A DNA stretch of 64,000 nt from DATBVX01 sp963724625 (GTDB lineage Bacteria > Pseudomonadota > Gammaproteobacteria > Steroidobacterales > Steroidobacteraceae), in the NCBI GenBank assembly GCA_963724625.1, contig CAVRVO010000004.1, forward strand, positions 1-64,000, written 5' to 3'. The notes beneath the pieces are model-generated. The model was not told the origin of the DNA. It did no database searches and saw nothing but the letters and a program-made list of their open reading frames with translations. Shown here piece after piece: positions 33,628 through 42,259 of this stretch; position 1 is the stretch's first letter; each line of letters opens with the position of its first letter. The translations under genes and the position numbers were made by a program.

Positions 33628-34656
33628 ATGGCGAAGCGAAGTTCCCTGGCAACGGCACAAAAGCGCGCTCGAACCCATCGCGTCGTGATGCTCGCCTATC
33701 CCGACGCGCAGGTGCTCGACGTCACCGGCCCGCTGGAGGTGTTCTCACGTACCAGCCGCTGGCTCAAGGATCATCGGGCACAGCGGGTCCCTGCGTATGA
33801 AGTCGAGGTGACCGCGCCAACGGCTGGGCCATTGGCGATGTCGAGCGGATTGAAGCTCATCGCCGAACGCTCCTTTCGCGAGGTGGAGCGCGTCGACACG
33901 CTGCTGCTGGCTGGCGGCATCGGTTTCCAGGCCGTGACGCGCAACGCCGATGTGATTCGCTGGATTCAGCGCAAGGCGCGCACCGTCGAACGCGTAGGCT
34001 CGATCTGCACCGGCGCGTTTGTACTTGCCGCCTGCGGCTTGCTCGATCACAAGTCGGCAACCACCCATTGGGCGTACTGCGATCGGCTGGCGAAAACGGT
34101 ACCGGGCTGTGCCGTCGACCCTGATGCGCTCTATGTACGGAACGGCAACGTGTATACCTCCGCAGGTGTTACTGCGGGAATGGACATGGCCCTCGCGATG
34201 GTCGAGGAAGATTGGGGTAAGGCTACTGCACTGGCGGTCGCGCAGGAGCTGGTGATGTTCCTGAAGCGACCGGGCGGACAATCGCAGTTCAGCCGCTATC
34301 TGCAGGCGCAGCAGAGCGAGGATCGCTTTGGAAGGCTCCAGCTCTGGGTGCTCGAGCATCTGGACGCGAATATTTCGGTGGAAAAACTCGCTGAGCTGGC
34401 GGGCCTGAGTGTGCGGCATTTCTCCCGCCAGTTCAGCTCAGCGGTCGGCGTGTCGCCCGCAGCGTTCGTTCAGCGCTTACGCGTCGAAGAGGCGCGTCGT
34501 TGCATTGAGGATGGCTCCAACCGGCTCAAGGGGGTCGCACGACGTTGCGGGTTCGCAGATGAGCAATCGTTGCGGCGCGCGTTTCGGCGCGCTCTCGGTG
34601 TCACGCCGGCCGAGTACCGCAGTCGCTTCGCGCCTTCTGTCGCCCAGCAGACCTAG
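33628..34656 (+). CDS. GlxA-family AraC-type regulator with DJ-1/PfpI domain
   Basis: 342 aa. The N-terminal DJ-1/PfpI-like domain (VVMLAYPDAQVLDVTGPLEV, LLLAGGIG) has the nucleophile-position Cys in GSICTGAFVLAACG. The C-terminal AraC HTH domain shows two helix-turn-helices (VEKLAELAGLSVRHFSRQF and VARRCGFADEQSLRRAFRR). Members regulate catabolism of amines or amino acids (CdhR, GbdR, ArgR-type). The gene is divergent from the kinase operon across 232 bp. Target and ligand cannot be deduced. Confidence 0.92.
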   Translation: MAKRSSLATAQKRARTHRVVMLAYPDAQVLDVTGPLEVFSRTSRWLKDHRAQRVPAYEVEVTAPTAGPLAMSSGLKLIAERSFREVERVDTLLLAGGIGFQAVTRNADVIRWIQRKARTVERVGSICTGAFVLAACGLLDHKSATTHWAYCDRLAKTVPGCAVDPDALYVRNGNVYTSAGVTAGMDMALAMVEEDWGKATALAVAQELVMFLKRPGGQSQFSRYLQAQQSEDRFGRLQLWVLEHLDANISVEKLAELAGLSVRHFSRQFSSAVGVSPAAFVQRLRVEEARRCIEDGSNRLKGVARRCGFADEQSLRRAFRRALGVTPAEYRSRFAPSVAQQT

Positions 34657-34697
34657 TCCCGTAGGGAACTCTTGATGGGGCCGAGGCCACAGTGAAG

Positions 34698-34771
34698 TGG
34701 AGCGGGTGAAGGGAATCGAACCCTCGTCACTTGGTTGGGAACCAAGAGCTCTACCATTGAGCTACACCCGC
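34698..34771 (-). tRNA. tRNA-Gly (CCC)
   Basis: 74 nt on the minus strand. The acceptor GCGGGTG pairs with CACCCGC, CCA is encoded, the anticodon stem-loop CTTGGTTCCCAACCAAG carries CCC, and the T loop is GGTTCGATTCC. Confidence 0.96.
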
Positions 34772-34835
34772 AGCGGGCAGTGATTCTACGAGCGCACCTT
34801 ATGTGCCGGCAACGCTTGTCGCCTGCCGGCAGAAA

Positions 34836-36230
34836 TCAGTGCTTTGCAGTGAGCTCCTTGAGCAGCACGTAGTAGTACGTCAGGCCGTTGTAGAAGGACT
34901 CGACGGGCAGACGCTCATTGAGGCCGTGCGAGAAGACATCGCTTTCCTTGCTGAATGTCGACGACACGCCGTAGGTGGGAATTCCTGCCTGGCTGAAGAT
35001 CGCCCCGTCGGTCGCATACGGAACCATGTCCGGGACGATGGTCGTCCCTGGATACACGCTGTGCACTGCCTTGGTCACGGCCGCGATGACGTCGGTGCGA
35101 ATCGGTGACGGCTTGGCGACCGCGGGATTGTTGATGAGCTTCAGCTCGACTTTTTCGCCCGCCAGCTTCTGCAGCGTGCCCTTCACCTCGTCCACGCTGC
35201 TGCCCGGAAAAACGCGACAATTGATTACCGCGGTCGCGGTCTGTGGCAGCGCATTCTCGGCGTGGCCCGCCTTGAGCATCGTCGCTATACAGGTGGTGCG
35301 CGTGCGGCCGACGTCCTGCGGACTGTTGTAGAGGATATCCGCGGCCGCGGTATCCCTCGGGTTCGCGGCGAAGCGGGCCATGGCCTGACCGAGCTCGCCG
35401 GGTGTCGCTCCTGCGGACGCCTTGAAGCTCCCGAGCGTCCACTCGTTCCACATCACGGGGAACCGATATGCCTGAACCGCCTTGAGCGCATCGGCCAGAT
35501 CGTAGATCGCGTTGTCGCTGCGCGGACGGGAGCTGTGCCCGCCAGGGTTGCGCACTGTCAGCTCGAAGGTGACCGATGCCTTCTCGGCGCCTTGCAGCGT
35601 GTAGAGCTGCGGCTTGCCCGTCTGCTCGTCGAAGACACCAGCGCCCCCGTCCCCGTTGAGCGCAAATTCCGCGTCGACCAGGTCGCGGTGATTCTCGACC
35701 AGATCCCGAGTGGTGGCCTGCGCCGTTTCCTCATCGCCCGTGAAGACGATTACGAGATCACGGGACGGAACAAAATGCTCAGCCTTCAGACGCAGGAAGG
35801 TCTCGGTGAGGAGCGCGACCTCTCCCTTGATGTCGTAGGTACCGCGTCCGAAGAAAAAGCCGTTCTCCTCGATCAGCGTGTACGGATCGCGCTCCCAGTC
35901 TTCGCGGTTCGCGGTGACGACGTCCATGTGAGCAAGCAGCAGGATCGGCTTGCCGCCCTTGCCGTTACCGCGATAGCGAACCACCAGCGATGCCGTCTCG
36001 TCGTACGGAATGATGTGGATATCGTCGGGGGCGAATCCGCCGGCGCGGAACTTGCCGGCGAGATACTCGGCCATCACCGGGACCTGGTGAAGGCCCTCCG
36101 AAGTCTTGAACGCGATGATCGAACGAAAGATATCGAGTGCTTGTGCGCGAACTGCTTGCGGCGCGTCGGCGCGGGCACCGCCAGCGGCCGCGACCAGACT
36201 GGCCGCCATCAGAGCCAACAATAGTCGCAT
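34836..36230 (-). CDS. exported M20-family metallopeptidase
   Basis: 464 aa with a signal peptide (MRLLLALMAASLVAAAGGARA). Zinc-ligand motifs of M20 enzymes are all present: LLLAHMDVV, GRGTYDIKG, VFTGDEETAQ (catalytic Glu pair), FALNGDGG and FSHGLNE. The Bacterial_Exopeptidase dimerisation domain carries VRNPGGHSSRPR. It is a periplasmic aminoacylase/carboxypeptidase-like enzyme of the ArgE/DapE/ACY1/CPG2 group; the substrate is unknown. It sits 31 bp downstream of kdgK on the same strand, a likely but not obviously functional association. Confidence 0.92.
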   Translation of the reverse strand: MRLLLALMAASLVAAAGGARADAPQAVRAQALDIFRSIIAFKTSEGLHQVPVMAEYLAGKFRAGGFAPDDIHIIPYDETASLVVRYRGNGKGGKPILLLAHMDVVTANREDWERDPYTLIEENGFFFGRGTYDIKGEVALLTETFLRLKAEHFVPSRDLVIVFTGDEETAQATTRDLVENHRDLVDAEFALNGDGGAGVFDEQTGKPQLYTLQGAEKASVTFELTVRNPGGHSSRPRSDNAIYDLADALKAVQAYRFPVMWNEWTLGSFKASAGATPGELGQAMARFAANPRDTAAADILYNSPQDVGRTRTTCIATMLKAGHAENALPQTATAVINCRVFPGSSVDEVKGTLQKLAGEKVELKLINNPAVAKPSPIRTDVIAAVTKAVHSVYPGTTIVPDMVPYATDGAIFSQAGIPTYGVSSTFSKESDVFSHGLNERLPVESFYNGLTYYYVLLKELTAKH

Positions 36231-36261
36231 TGGATTCCTCGTCGTCAGATTGCGGATCGCA

Positions 36262-37368
36262 TCAGCGGATGACGCGTGCGCCCTTCCCTTTCATGACGGC
36301 CTCGACTTCCTTGGCATTGACCATGGACGTGTCGCCCGGGGTCGTCATCGCGAGCGCGCCATGTGCCGCGCCGTACTCAACTGCGGCCTGCGGGCCTTTG
36401 CCCTCGAGAAAAGCATACGCGAGGCCGGAGGCGAAGCCATCGCCTCCGCCGACGCGATCGTAGATCTCGAGATTCTCGCGCATGATCGATTGATAGAACT
36501 GGCCGCCCGCGTACAGGATCGCCGACCAGTCGTTGAAGCTCGCGGTTTTCGCGTTGCGCAAAGTGGTGGCAGCGACCTTGAAGTTGGGAAACTGCTTCAC
36601 GGCCGTCTGTATCATCTTCTTGAAGTTGGCCGGGTCGATCGCAGAGATGTGCTCATCGAGCCCTTCGACTTCGAATCCGAGGCACGCGGTGAAATCCTCT
36701 TCGTTGCCGATCATCACATCGACGTATTTAGCGATGCTGCGATTGACACGCTGCGCGGCTGCCTTGCCCCCCTGGCTCTTCCATAGCGAGGCGCGATAGT
36801 TCAGATCGTAGGAGATGACCGTGCCGTGCTTGCGTGCGATCTCCACCGCTTCGATGACCGTCTCGGCAGTATTCGCAGCGAGTGCCGCGAAGATGCCGCC
36901 GGTGTGAAACCAGCGCACGCCTTCCTCACCGAAGAGTTGCTCCCAATTCACTTCACCAGGCTTGATCTGCGAGGCGGCGGAATGGCCGCGATCGGAGCAC
37001 CCGAGCGCCGCGCGAATGCCGAATCCCTTCTCGGTGAAGTTGAGTCCGACGCGTGTATTGCGTCCAATCCCATCGAATTCACGCCACACGACGTGCGACA
37101 GGTCGACGCCACCCTGCAGAATCAGATCTTCCACCAGCCAGCCCAGGTCGTTGACTGGCAACGCGGTGATTACGGTAGAACGCTTGCCCCAGCACTTGCG
37201 CATCGCGCGCGCGACGTTGTATTCGCCGCCGCCCTCCCACACCTGAAAGTTGCGCGCGTTGCGCACGCGACCAAACCCGGGATCGAAACGCAACATTACT
37301 TCGCCGAGAGATGCGCAGTCCCAGCGCGTTTCGCTGGCCGATCGAATCTTGAGCACGTTATCGGCCAT
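36262..37368 (-). CDS. kdgK: pfkB-family sugar kinase, probable 2-keto-3-deoxygluconate kinase
   Basis: 368 aa. It is a ribokinase-fold enzyme with an N-terminal GEVMLRFDPG strand, a sugar-binding GGGEYNVARAMRKCWG glycine motif, and the pfkB signature IYDRVGGGDGFASGLAYAF, in which Asp is the catalytic base. It lies 3 bp after the KDPG aldolase gene. Together they would phosphorylate KDG and cleave KDPG to pyruvate and glyceraldehyde-3-phosphate, the end of uronate, alginate or pectin breakdown. KDG specificity is inferred from the partner. Confidence 0.88.
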   Translation of the reverse strand: MADNVLKIRSASETRWDCASLGEVMLRFDPGFGRVRNARNFQVWEGGGEYNVARAMRKCWGKRSTVITALPVNDLGWLVEDLILQGGVDLSHVVWREFDGIGRNTRVGLNFTEKGFGIRAALGCSDRGHSAASQIKPGEVNWEQLFGEEGVRWFHTGGIFAALAANTAETVIEAVEIARKHGTVISYDLNYRASLWKSQGGKAAAQRVNRSIAKYVDVMIGNEEDFTACLGFEVEGLDEHISAIDPANFKKMIQTAVKQFPNFKVAATTLRNAKTASFNDWSAILYAGGQFYQSIMRENLEIYDRVGGGDGFASGLAYAFLEGKGPQAAVEYGAAHGALAMTTPGDTSMVNAKEVEAVMKGKGARVIR

Positions 37369-37371
37369 GAA

Positions 37372-38043
37372 CTATTTTCCCCGAATCGTCTTGACGAGCT
37401 GGATGGTCTTGCGCACCTTCTCTTCCAGCCCCGCATAGTCCTGCTTGTCGAGCACCTGCTTGCTGATGAGATTGGCGCCCATGCCGACGGCGGCGACTCC
37501 GGCCCCGAACCAGGCGCGCAACGACTCTTCGGTAGCGTCGACTGCACCGGTGGGCATGATGCGCGTCCACGGAGAGGGAGCGAGAATCGCTTTGACGAAG
37601 TCGGGACCACCCACCGAGCCGGCAGGGAAGATCTTGACGATCTCGCAACCGAGCTCCTCGGCCAATCCGATCTCCGAAGCGCTGCCGCAACCTGGGCTAT
37701 AAGGAATCTTGCGCCGATTGCAGAGCTTGGCGACGTCGGGATTGAGCACGGGTCCCACAACGAAGCGCGCGCCATTCGCGATGTAGATACCCGCCGTCGG
37801 CGCATCGACGATCGACCCCACGCCCATGATCACGCTCGGGTCCGCTTTGGCGAAATGACGCGTGACCTCGAGAAACACATGCGCCGCGAACTCACCGCGA
37901 TTGGTGAATTCGATGCACTTGGCCCCACCGTCGGCGCAGGCCTTGATCACCTTTTTGCAGACTTCGACATCCGGGTGATAGAAAACCGGGATCACGCCGA
38001 TGTCCATCATCGCTGTCAGGACTGCCATGCGGTCCTTGACCAT
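37372..38043 (-). CDS. KDPG/KHG aldolase-family protein (2-dehydro-3-deoxy-phosphogluconate aldolase)
   Basis: 223 aa from the ATG at 38043 (GGAGA 7-8 nt upstream). It is a class I aldolase TIM barrel with IGVIPVFYHPD, catalytic Glu region CIEFTNRG, GVGSIVDAPTA, Schiff-base Lys in EIVKIFPAG, and phosphate-binding PTGAVDATEE. It is slightly longer than Escherichia coli Eda, as in the variants paired with pfkB kinases. A 14-bp palindrome about 100 bp upstream of the start may be an operator for this operon. Confidence 0.9.
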   Translation of the reverse strand: MVKDRMAVLTAMMDIGVIPVFYHPDVEVCKKVIKACADGGAKCIEFTNRGEFAAHVFLEVTRHFAKADPSVIMGVGSIVDAPTAGIYIANGARFVVGPVLNPDVAKLCNRRKIPYSPGCGSASEIGLAEELGCEIVKIFPAGSVGGPDFVKAILAPSPWTRIMPTGAVDATEESLRAWFGAGVAAVGMGANLISKQVLDKQDYAGLEEKVRKTIQLVKTIRGK

Positions 38044-38144
38044 GCCGACTCTCCTCACATTGAAGGACTATGCCTCGCGAGTCGGGGCACCGCGGGCAGG
38101 TGCGAAATTCTGGTTGAACCGCGCACCGCGATCAATCATGAAAT

Positions 38145-38158
38145 ATGTCCCGGGACAT
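38145..38158. promoter_or_regulatory. 14-bp perfect palindrome upstream of the KDPG aldolase operon
   Basis: ATGTCCCGGGACAT lies in the 139-bp divergent gap between the aldolase operon and trmB, followed by a degenerate GTGCCGGGAC half. It could be a repressor site; no regulator is identified. Confidence 0.4.
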
Positions 38159-38182
38159 TCGTGCCGGGACTAGAGTAGCGGC

Positions 38183-38887
38183 ATGTCGACGATCCATTCC
38201 GCCCCTGAGGCCGAGCGCCGACACGTGCGCAGCTATGTGCGGCGGGCGGGGCGTATCACGGTTGCCCAGGCGCGCGCGCTCAAGGAGCTGTGGCCGAAAT
38301 ACGGTGTTGATTTCTCACCTCATGCCGCCGATCTGAATGCAGTGTTTGGCCGGACTGCGCCGCGGCTATTGGAGATCGGGTTTGGCAATGGCGAGGTGCT
38401 CACTGCCGTAGCGGCGCAACGCCGCGACTGGGATTGCCTCGGAATCGAGGTCCATGAGCCCGGGGTCGGCAGGGTGTTGCTGCAGGCCGAGTCCGGAGAG
38501 CTGTCGAACCTGCGGGTTTTCCGTCACGATGCCATCGACGTGCTCGCGCAGATCGCCGATGAATCGTTCGACGAGATCTTCATCTTCTTTCCCGATCCAT
38601 GGCCGAAGAAGCGCCATCACAAGCGCCGGCTCATCCAGGGACCGTTTGCAGAGCTCTTGACGAGCAAATTACGGCGTGGCGCGACACTGCGGCTGGCGAC
38701 GGACTGGCAGCCCTATGCCGAGCAGATGCGCGAGGTGCTCGATGCGCGCGCAGAGCTGCGCAACTGCGCCGGCCAGGCAGGGTATGCAGAACGGCCAACG
38801 ATCCGACCGCTCACGCGCTTCGAGCGTCGCGGACAACGCCTCGGGCACGGCGTCTGGGATCTCGATATCGAAAGGTACCAGGTTTGA
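38183..38887 (+). CDS. trmB: tRNA (guanine-N7-)-methyltransferase TrmB
   Basis: 234 aa. Rossmann SAM motif LLEIGFGNGEVLTAVA, GIEVHEPGVGRVL, and the family signature FFPDPWPKKRHHKRRL are diagnostic, and TRFERRGQRLGHGVWDL ends the protein. The enzyme makes m7G46 in the variable loop of tRNAs using SAM. Its stop codon lies inside a long hairpin shared with the convergent marC gene. Confidence 0.97.
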   Translation: MSTIHSAPEAERRHVRSYVRRAGRITVAQARALKELWPKYGVDFSPHAADLNAVFGRTAPRLLEIGFGNGEVLTAVAAQRRDWDCLGIEVHEPGVGRVLLQAESGELSNLRVFRHDAIDVLAQIADESFDEIFIFFPDPWPKKRHHKRRLIQGPFAELLTSKLRRGATLRLATDWQPYAEQMREVLDARAELRNCAGQAGYAERPTIRPLTRFERRGQRLGHGVWDLDIERYQV

Positions 38888-38953
38888 TTGCATAACTTGT
38901 TGCATAACTCAACCCCGCAGCCGAGTTGTGCAAGAAGTTATGCAATCAAACCT
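38880..38953. terminator. 31-bp near-perfect inverted repeat between convergent trmB and marC
   Basis: The 5' arm (38880-38910, beginning AGGTTTGATTGCATAACTT) pairs with 38923-38953 at 29 of 31 positions, leaving a loop of about 12 nt. The outer 19 bp are perfect. The arm overlaps the trmB stop codon, and marC ends 6 bp beyond the other arm. It is probably a bidirectional terminator, unusually long and AT-rich for this genome. Confidence 0.7.
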
Positions 38954-38958
38954 GATAC

Positions 38959-39582
38959 CTAGGCGAAGCCGCCCTTCACGCCATCGATCACGAACTGCAC
39001 GGCGAGCGCCCCCAGGATGACGCCGGTAAGGCGACTCACAACGTTGGCCCCTGTCACCCCCAGCGCGCGCATCACTTGTGGAGTAAGCAACATCAATCCG
39101 AATGTGATCGCCAGAACCACGATCACAACCGTCATCATCCCGAAGAAAAGCAGCGAGGTACGCGACAAGCCTCCAGTGACGAGTAGGATTGTTGCGAGCG
39201 CACCCGGTCCAGCGATGAAGGGGAACGCAAGCGGAAACACCGCGATGTCCGGCCGGCGCTTGGCCTCCTCTTCCTCCGTGCTGGTCGTGGTCCGCGCACC
39301 GGAAGGGCGTACGTACACCATGTCGAGTGCAATCAGGAACAGCATCAGGCCGCCGAAGATGCGAAACGCATTCAAGCTGATGCCCATCGTGTTGAGGAGC
39401 GCGCCGCCGGCGAGCGCAAATGCAACGAGAATGAGCCCTGCAAGTATTACAGCCTTGCAGGCCATTCGGCGCTTATACCCGATGCTCGAGCCCTCGGTGA
39501 GCGCCGCGAACATCGGTACGAGGCTGATCGGCTCAACTACTACGAAAAACAGCACGAAGAATTTGATCAGCGCTTCAATCAT
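38959..39582 (-). CDS. MarC/UPF0056 family inner-membrane protein
   Basis: 207 aa with six predicted transmembrane helices. Family landmarks are FFVVVEPISLVPMFAALT, FALAGGALLNTMGIS, FRIFGGLMLFLIALDM and AFPFIAGPGA with a central acidic, cytosolic loop (TEEEEAKRR). MarC proteins are widespread; the original link to multiple antibiotic resistance was withdrawn, and no transport substrate is agreed. Confidence 0.92.
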   Translation of the reverse strand: MIEALIKFFVLFFVVVEPISLVPMFAALTEGSSIGYKRRMACKAVILAGLILVAFALAGGALLNTMGISLNAFRIFGGLMLFLIALDMVYVRPSGARTTTSTEEEEAKRRPDIAVFPLAFPFIAGPGALATILLVTGGLSRTSLLFFGMMTVVIVVLAITFGLMLLTPQVMRALGVTGANVVSRLTGVILGALAVQFVIDGVKGGFA

Positions 39583-39723
39583 GATGCTGTGCAGAAAATA
39601 TTACGCTTGCCTCGTGCGTGACTCTGGGCTGAAACTTGGACGCACGCGAGCATAGCAGTGGCGGCTGGCTCGCAGCACGAGGGCATAACCAGGCTGGATG
39701 CCGGACTACGGGGGAAGCACACA

Positions 39724-40041
39724 ATGGAAGGAAGGGCTCCGAACATACCCGCACCTGTCGTCGGCGACTGGTATCGCCGGCAAGGCGGAGAGTTGTTTGA
39801 AATCGTGGCCATCGATGAAGACGACGGCACGATTGAAGTGCAGCACTTCGACGGCACGGTTGAAGAGCTGGACTTCGAGGCCTGGGACGACCAGTGGCAG
39901 GATGCTCTTCTCGAAGCCGCGGAAGCACCAGAAGACTGGACCGGCTCAGTCGATGTCGAGCCTGAAGATGTTGAAGACAACGATCAGCTCAATTCCGAGC
40001 GCCAGTGGCTGAGTCCTCTCGACTATTTCGACCAGTCGTAG
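39724..40041 (+). CDS. DUF6763 family small acidic protein
   Basis: 105 aa from the ATG at 39724 (GGGGGAAG upstream). It opens IPAPVVGDWYRRQGGELFEIV, followed by acidic beta-strands (IDEDDGTIEVQHFDGTVEEL) and ends SPLDYFDQS. This matches short gammaproteobacterial proteins of DUF6763, whose function is unknown. Strong negative charge suggests a cytosolic binding protein. A 10-bp hairpin follows. Confidence 0.75.
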   Translation: MEGRAPNIPAPVVGDWYRRQGGELFEIVAIDEDDGTIEVQHFDGTVEELDFEAWDDQWQDALLEAAEAPEDWTGSVDVEPEDVEDNDQLNSERQWLSPLDYFDQS

Positions 40042-40068
40042 CTGATTTCTCCCCGCGATTGTGAGTTC

Positions 40069-40091
40069 CGGCCTGCGCCACGCGCAGGCCG
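40069..40091. terminator. hairpin terminator between convergent genes
   Basis: CGGCCTGCGC and GCGCAGGCCG form a perfect 10-bp stem with a CAC loop between the DUF6763 gene and the ampG-like gene. A short T-stretch follows 6 nt later on the plus strand. Confidence 0.7.
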
Positions 40092-40094
40092 CGC

Positions 40095-41468
40095 TCATTT
40101 TGTGGGTTCGCTCGCCGCCGGCACACGCCCGACCAGCCAGTAGAGCAGCAGTAATCCGGGAATGCTCAAGGACGCCGTGTAGATGAAGAAGCGCGGATAG
40201 CCGATGGCGTCGACCACGAAGCCGGATGCACCCATCAGGAGTTTTCCGGGCAGCGCGTAAAGCGATGAGAAAAGCGCGTACTGCGTCGCCGTGTATCTGG
40301 CACTGGTGAGGCTGGATAGAAATGCGATCAGGGCGGTTCCGTGCACGCCCAGCGCAAGGTTATCGGCACCGTTCGCCAGTGCCAGGCCCAGGCGGCTCGG
40401 TGAAGCGGCAGAGGCCAGCGCGGAATACGCCAGGTTGGAGCAAATGATCAACACGCTCCCGAGCACCAGTGCACGTGTGGTCCCGAGCCTCGCGACCACG
40501 GTGCCCCCCAATAGCACTCCGAGAATCGACATCAGCAGCCCCGGCCCTTTTACCACCGCCGCAATCTCCTTCAGCGTGAATCCCGCGTCGAGGTAGAACG
40601 GGTTCGACATCACGCCCATTGCAAAGTCGGTGAGACGATAGGTGCAGATGAAAACCAGAATCAATATGCCGAGCCTGGGTCCATAGCGCGCAAAGAAGTC
40701 GACCAGCGGACACACGACCGCGTCAATGAAGCGCGCGCCCGCGTTACGCAGCGGCGCCGGCCAATGGGCATTTCGCTCCAGCCATTCAACGACACGCTGT
40801 TCGCGTCGTTGGGATTCGGGAGGGACGTGAACCACCGGCTCGCGAACCAGCAGGGTCGTCACCATGCCGATCGCCATCAGTGCCGCCATCATCATGTAGG
40901 TAACGGACCATCCGTGGTCGGCCGCAAGCCAGAACGCACCCGCAGTCCCCATCGCAATTGCGATGCGATACCCCAGCTGGTAAGCGGCTGCCATCGCGCC
41001 CTGATGGTCGGCAGGAGCGGACTCGATGCGCCACGCATCGAGCGCAATGTCCTGGGTCGCTGAGGCGAATGCCACGAAGAGCGCGCCGAACACGACTGCA
41101 GTGAGATTGGCCGCAGGATCGGAGTGGGCGAGATTCAGCAGCCCGAGCGCGACACCGATTTGCGCAATCAGCATCCAGCTGCGTCGCCGGCCAAGAACCC
41201 GATTCAACACGGGTATCGGCACGCGATCGACGATGGGCGCCCAGAGCACTTTGATCGAGTACAGGATCCCCACCCAAGCCAGCATCCCGATGGTCGCGCG
41301 CTCGATACCAGCCTGCCTCAACCAGGCAGACAGCGTCTGGAACACGAGCATGAACGGGAGCCCGGCAGAGAAGCCCAGGAACAGCATCGCGGCGACGCGC
41401 GGCTGGCGGTAAACCAGCAATGCGTCCAGCCAGCCTCGCATGCCCGATCGGCTCGTGGCCGCGGTCAA
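40095..41468 (-). CDS. ampG: AmpG-like MFS permease (muropeptide transporter family)
   Basis: 457 aa with at least 12 hydrophobic helices. AmpG-type landmarks are LGFSAGLPFMLVFQTLSAWL, GILYSIKVLWAPIVDRV, ATQDIALDAWRIE and GYRIAIAMGTAGAFWLA. AmpG imports GlcNAc-anhydromuropeptides from the periplasm for cell-wall recycling. The gene overlaps the 3' end of xth by 4 bp, so it is probably transcribed with it. Confidence 0.88.
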   Translation of the reverse strand: MTAATSRSGMRGWLDALLVYRQPRVAAMLFLGFSAGLPFMLVFQTLSAWLRQAGIERATIGMLAWVGILYSIKVLWAPIVDRVPIPVLNRVLGRRRSWMLIAQIGVALGLLNLAHSDPAANLTAVVFGALFVAFASATQDIALDAWRIESAPADHQGAMAAAYQLGYRIAIAMGTAGAFWLAADHGWSVTYMMMAALMAIGMVTTLLVREPVVHVPPESQRREQRVVEWLERNAHWPAPLRNAGARFIDAVVCPLVDFFARYGPRLGILILVFICTYRLTDFAMGVMSNPFYLDAGFTLKEIAAVVKGPGLLMSILGVLLGGTVVARLGTTRALVLGSVLIICSNLAYSALASAASPSRLGLALANGADNLALGVHGTALIAFLSSLTSARYTATQYALFSSLYALPGKLLMGASGFVVDAIGYPRFFIYTASLSIPGLLLLYWLVGRVPAASEPTK

Positions 41469-42232
41469 AGGTCGTAGTCCATGATCAGCGGGGCGTGGTC
41501 CGAGAAACGGTGCGCTTTGAAGATGCTGGCGCGCTGAGGTGCATCGCGCAGCGTGTTGCTAACGACCTGGTAGTCGATGCGCCAGCCCACGTTCTTTTCC
41601 CAGGCGCGACCGCGATTCGACCACCAGGTGTATTGATGCGGCTTGTCGTTGACCTGGCGAAAGGCGTCGACGTAGCGCATTGGGCCAAAGAGCTCATCGA
41701 GCCAGGCGCGCTCTTCGGGCAGAAAGCCGGAGTTCTTGCGGTTGGAGCGCCAGTTCTTGAGGTCGATTTCCTTGTGCGCGATGTTCCAGTCGCCGCACAG
41801 AACGTACTGCCGGCGACTGCGCCGGAGGGTCTGCAGATGGGGCTGAAAGCAGTCGAGAAATCGGAACTTGGATGCCTGCCGTTCCGGTCCTGCTGAGCCC
41901 GAAGGCAGGTAGACCGACACGACGCTCAGCTTGCCGAACCGGGCTTCGAGGTAGCGGCCCTCACGATCGAACTCTGGCGTACCGAAGCCTTTCACCACAG
42001 CGTCCGGCTCGCGTCGCGCGAAGAGTGCAGTACCGGAATAACCCTTGCGCTCGGCGTCATAGTAAAAGCAGTGATAGCCGCGCGGACGAAAATGCGCTGC
42101 GGCGAGTTGTGGCTCCTGGACCTTGGTTTCCTGCAGGCACACGACGTCGGCACGCTGGCGTTTGAGCCAGTCGAACAGTCCCTTGCTCGCGGCGGAGCGA
42201 ACCCCGTTGACGTTGAGCGTGATGATGCGCAC
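41465..42232 (-). CDS. xth: exodeoxyribonuclease III
   Basis: 255 aa from a GTG at 42232, the start of the conserved VRIITLNVNGVRSA; the open frame extends upstream without coding sense. EEP nuclease motifs are present: catalytic Glu in CLQETKVQ, DWNIAH, WSNRGRAWEKNVGWRIDYQ and SDHAPLI (His/Asp at the end). The enzyme is an AP endonuclease and 3'-5' exonuclease in base-excision repair. It is divergent from pyrE with a gap of only 27 bp, and its stop overlaps ampG. Confidence 0.96.
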   Translation of the reverse strand: MRIITLNVNGVRSAASKGLFDWLKRQRADVVCLQETKVQEPQLAAAHFRPRGYHCFYYDAERKGYSGTALFARREPDAVVKGFGTPEFDREGRYLEARFGKLSVVSVYLPSGSAGPERQASKFRFLDCFQPHLQTLRRSRRQYVLCGDWNIAHKEIDLKNWRSNRKNSGFLPEERAWLDELFGPMRYVDAFRQVNDKPHQYTWWSNRGRAWEKNVGWRIDYQVVSNTLRDAPQRASIFKAHRFSDHAPLIMDYDL

Positions 42233-42242
42233 GCCGCGGCAG

Positions 42243-42249
42243 TATACTT
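42243..42249 (+). promoter_or_regulatory. candidate -10 element for pyrE, very close to the start codon
   Basis: TATACT lies 11 bp before the pyrE ATG inside the 27-bp gap to divergent xth. If used, transcription would start about 5 nt before the ATG, giving an almost leaderless mRNA. No clear -35 box or Shine-Dalgarno is visible. Confidence 0.45.
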
Positions 42250-42259
42250 CCTCGCGTTC

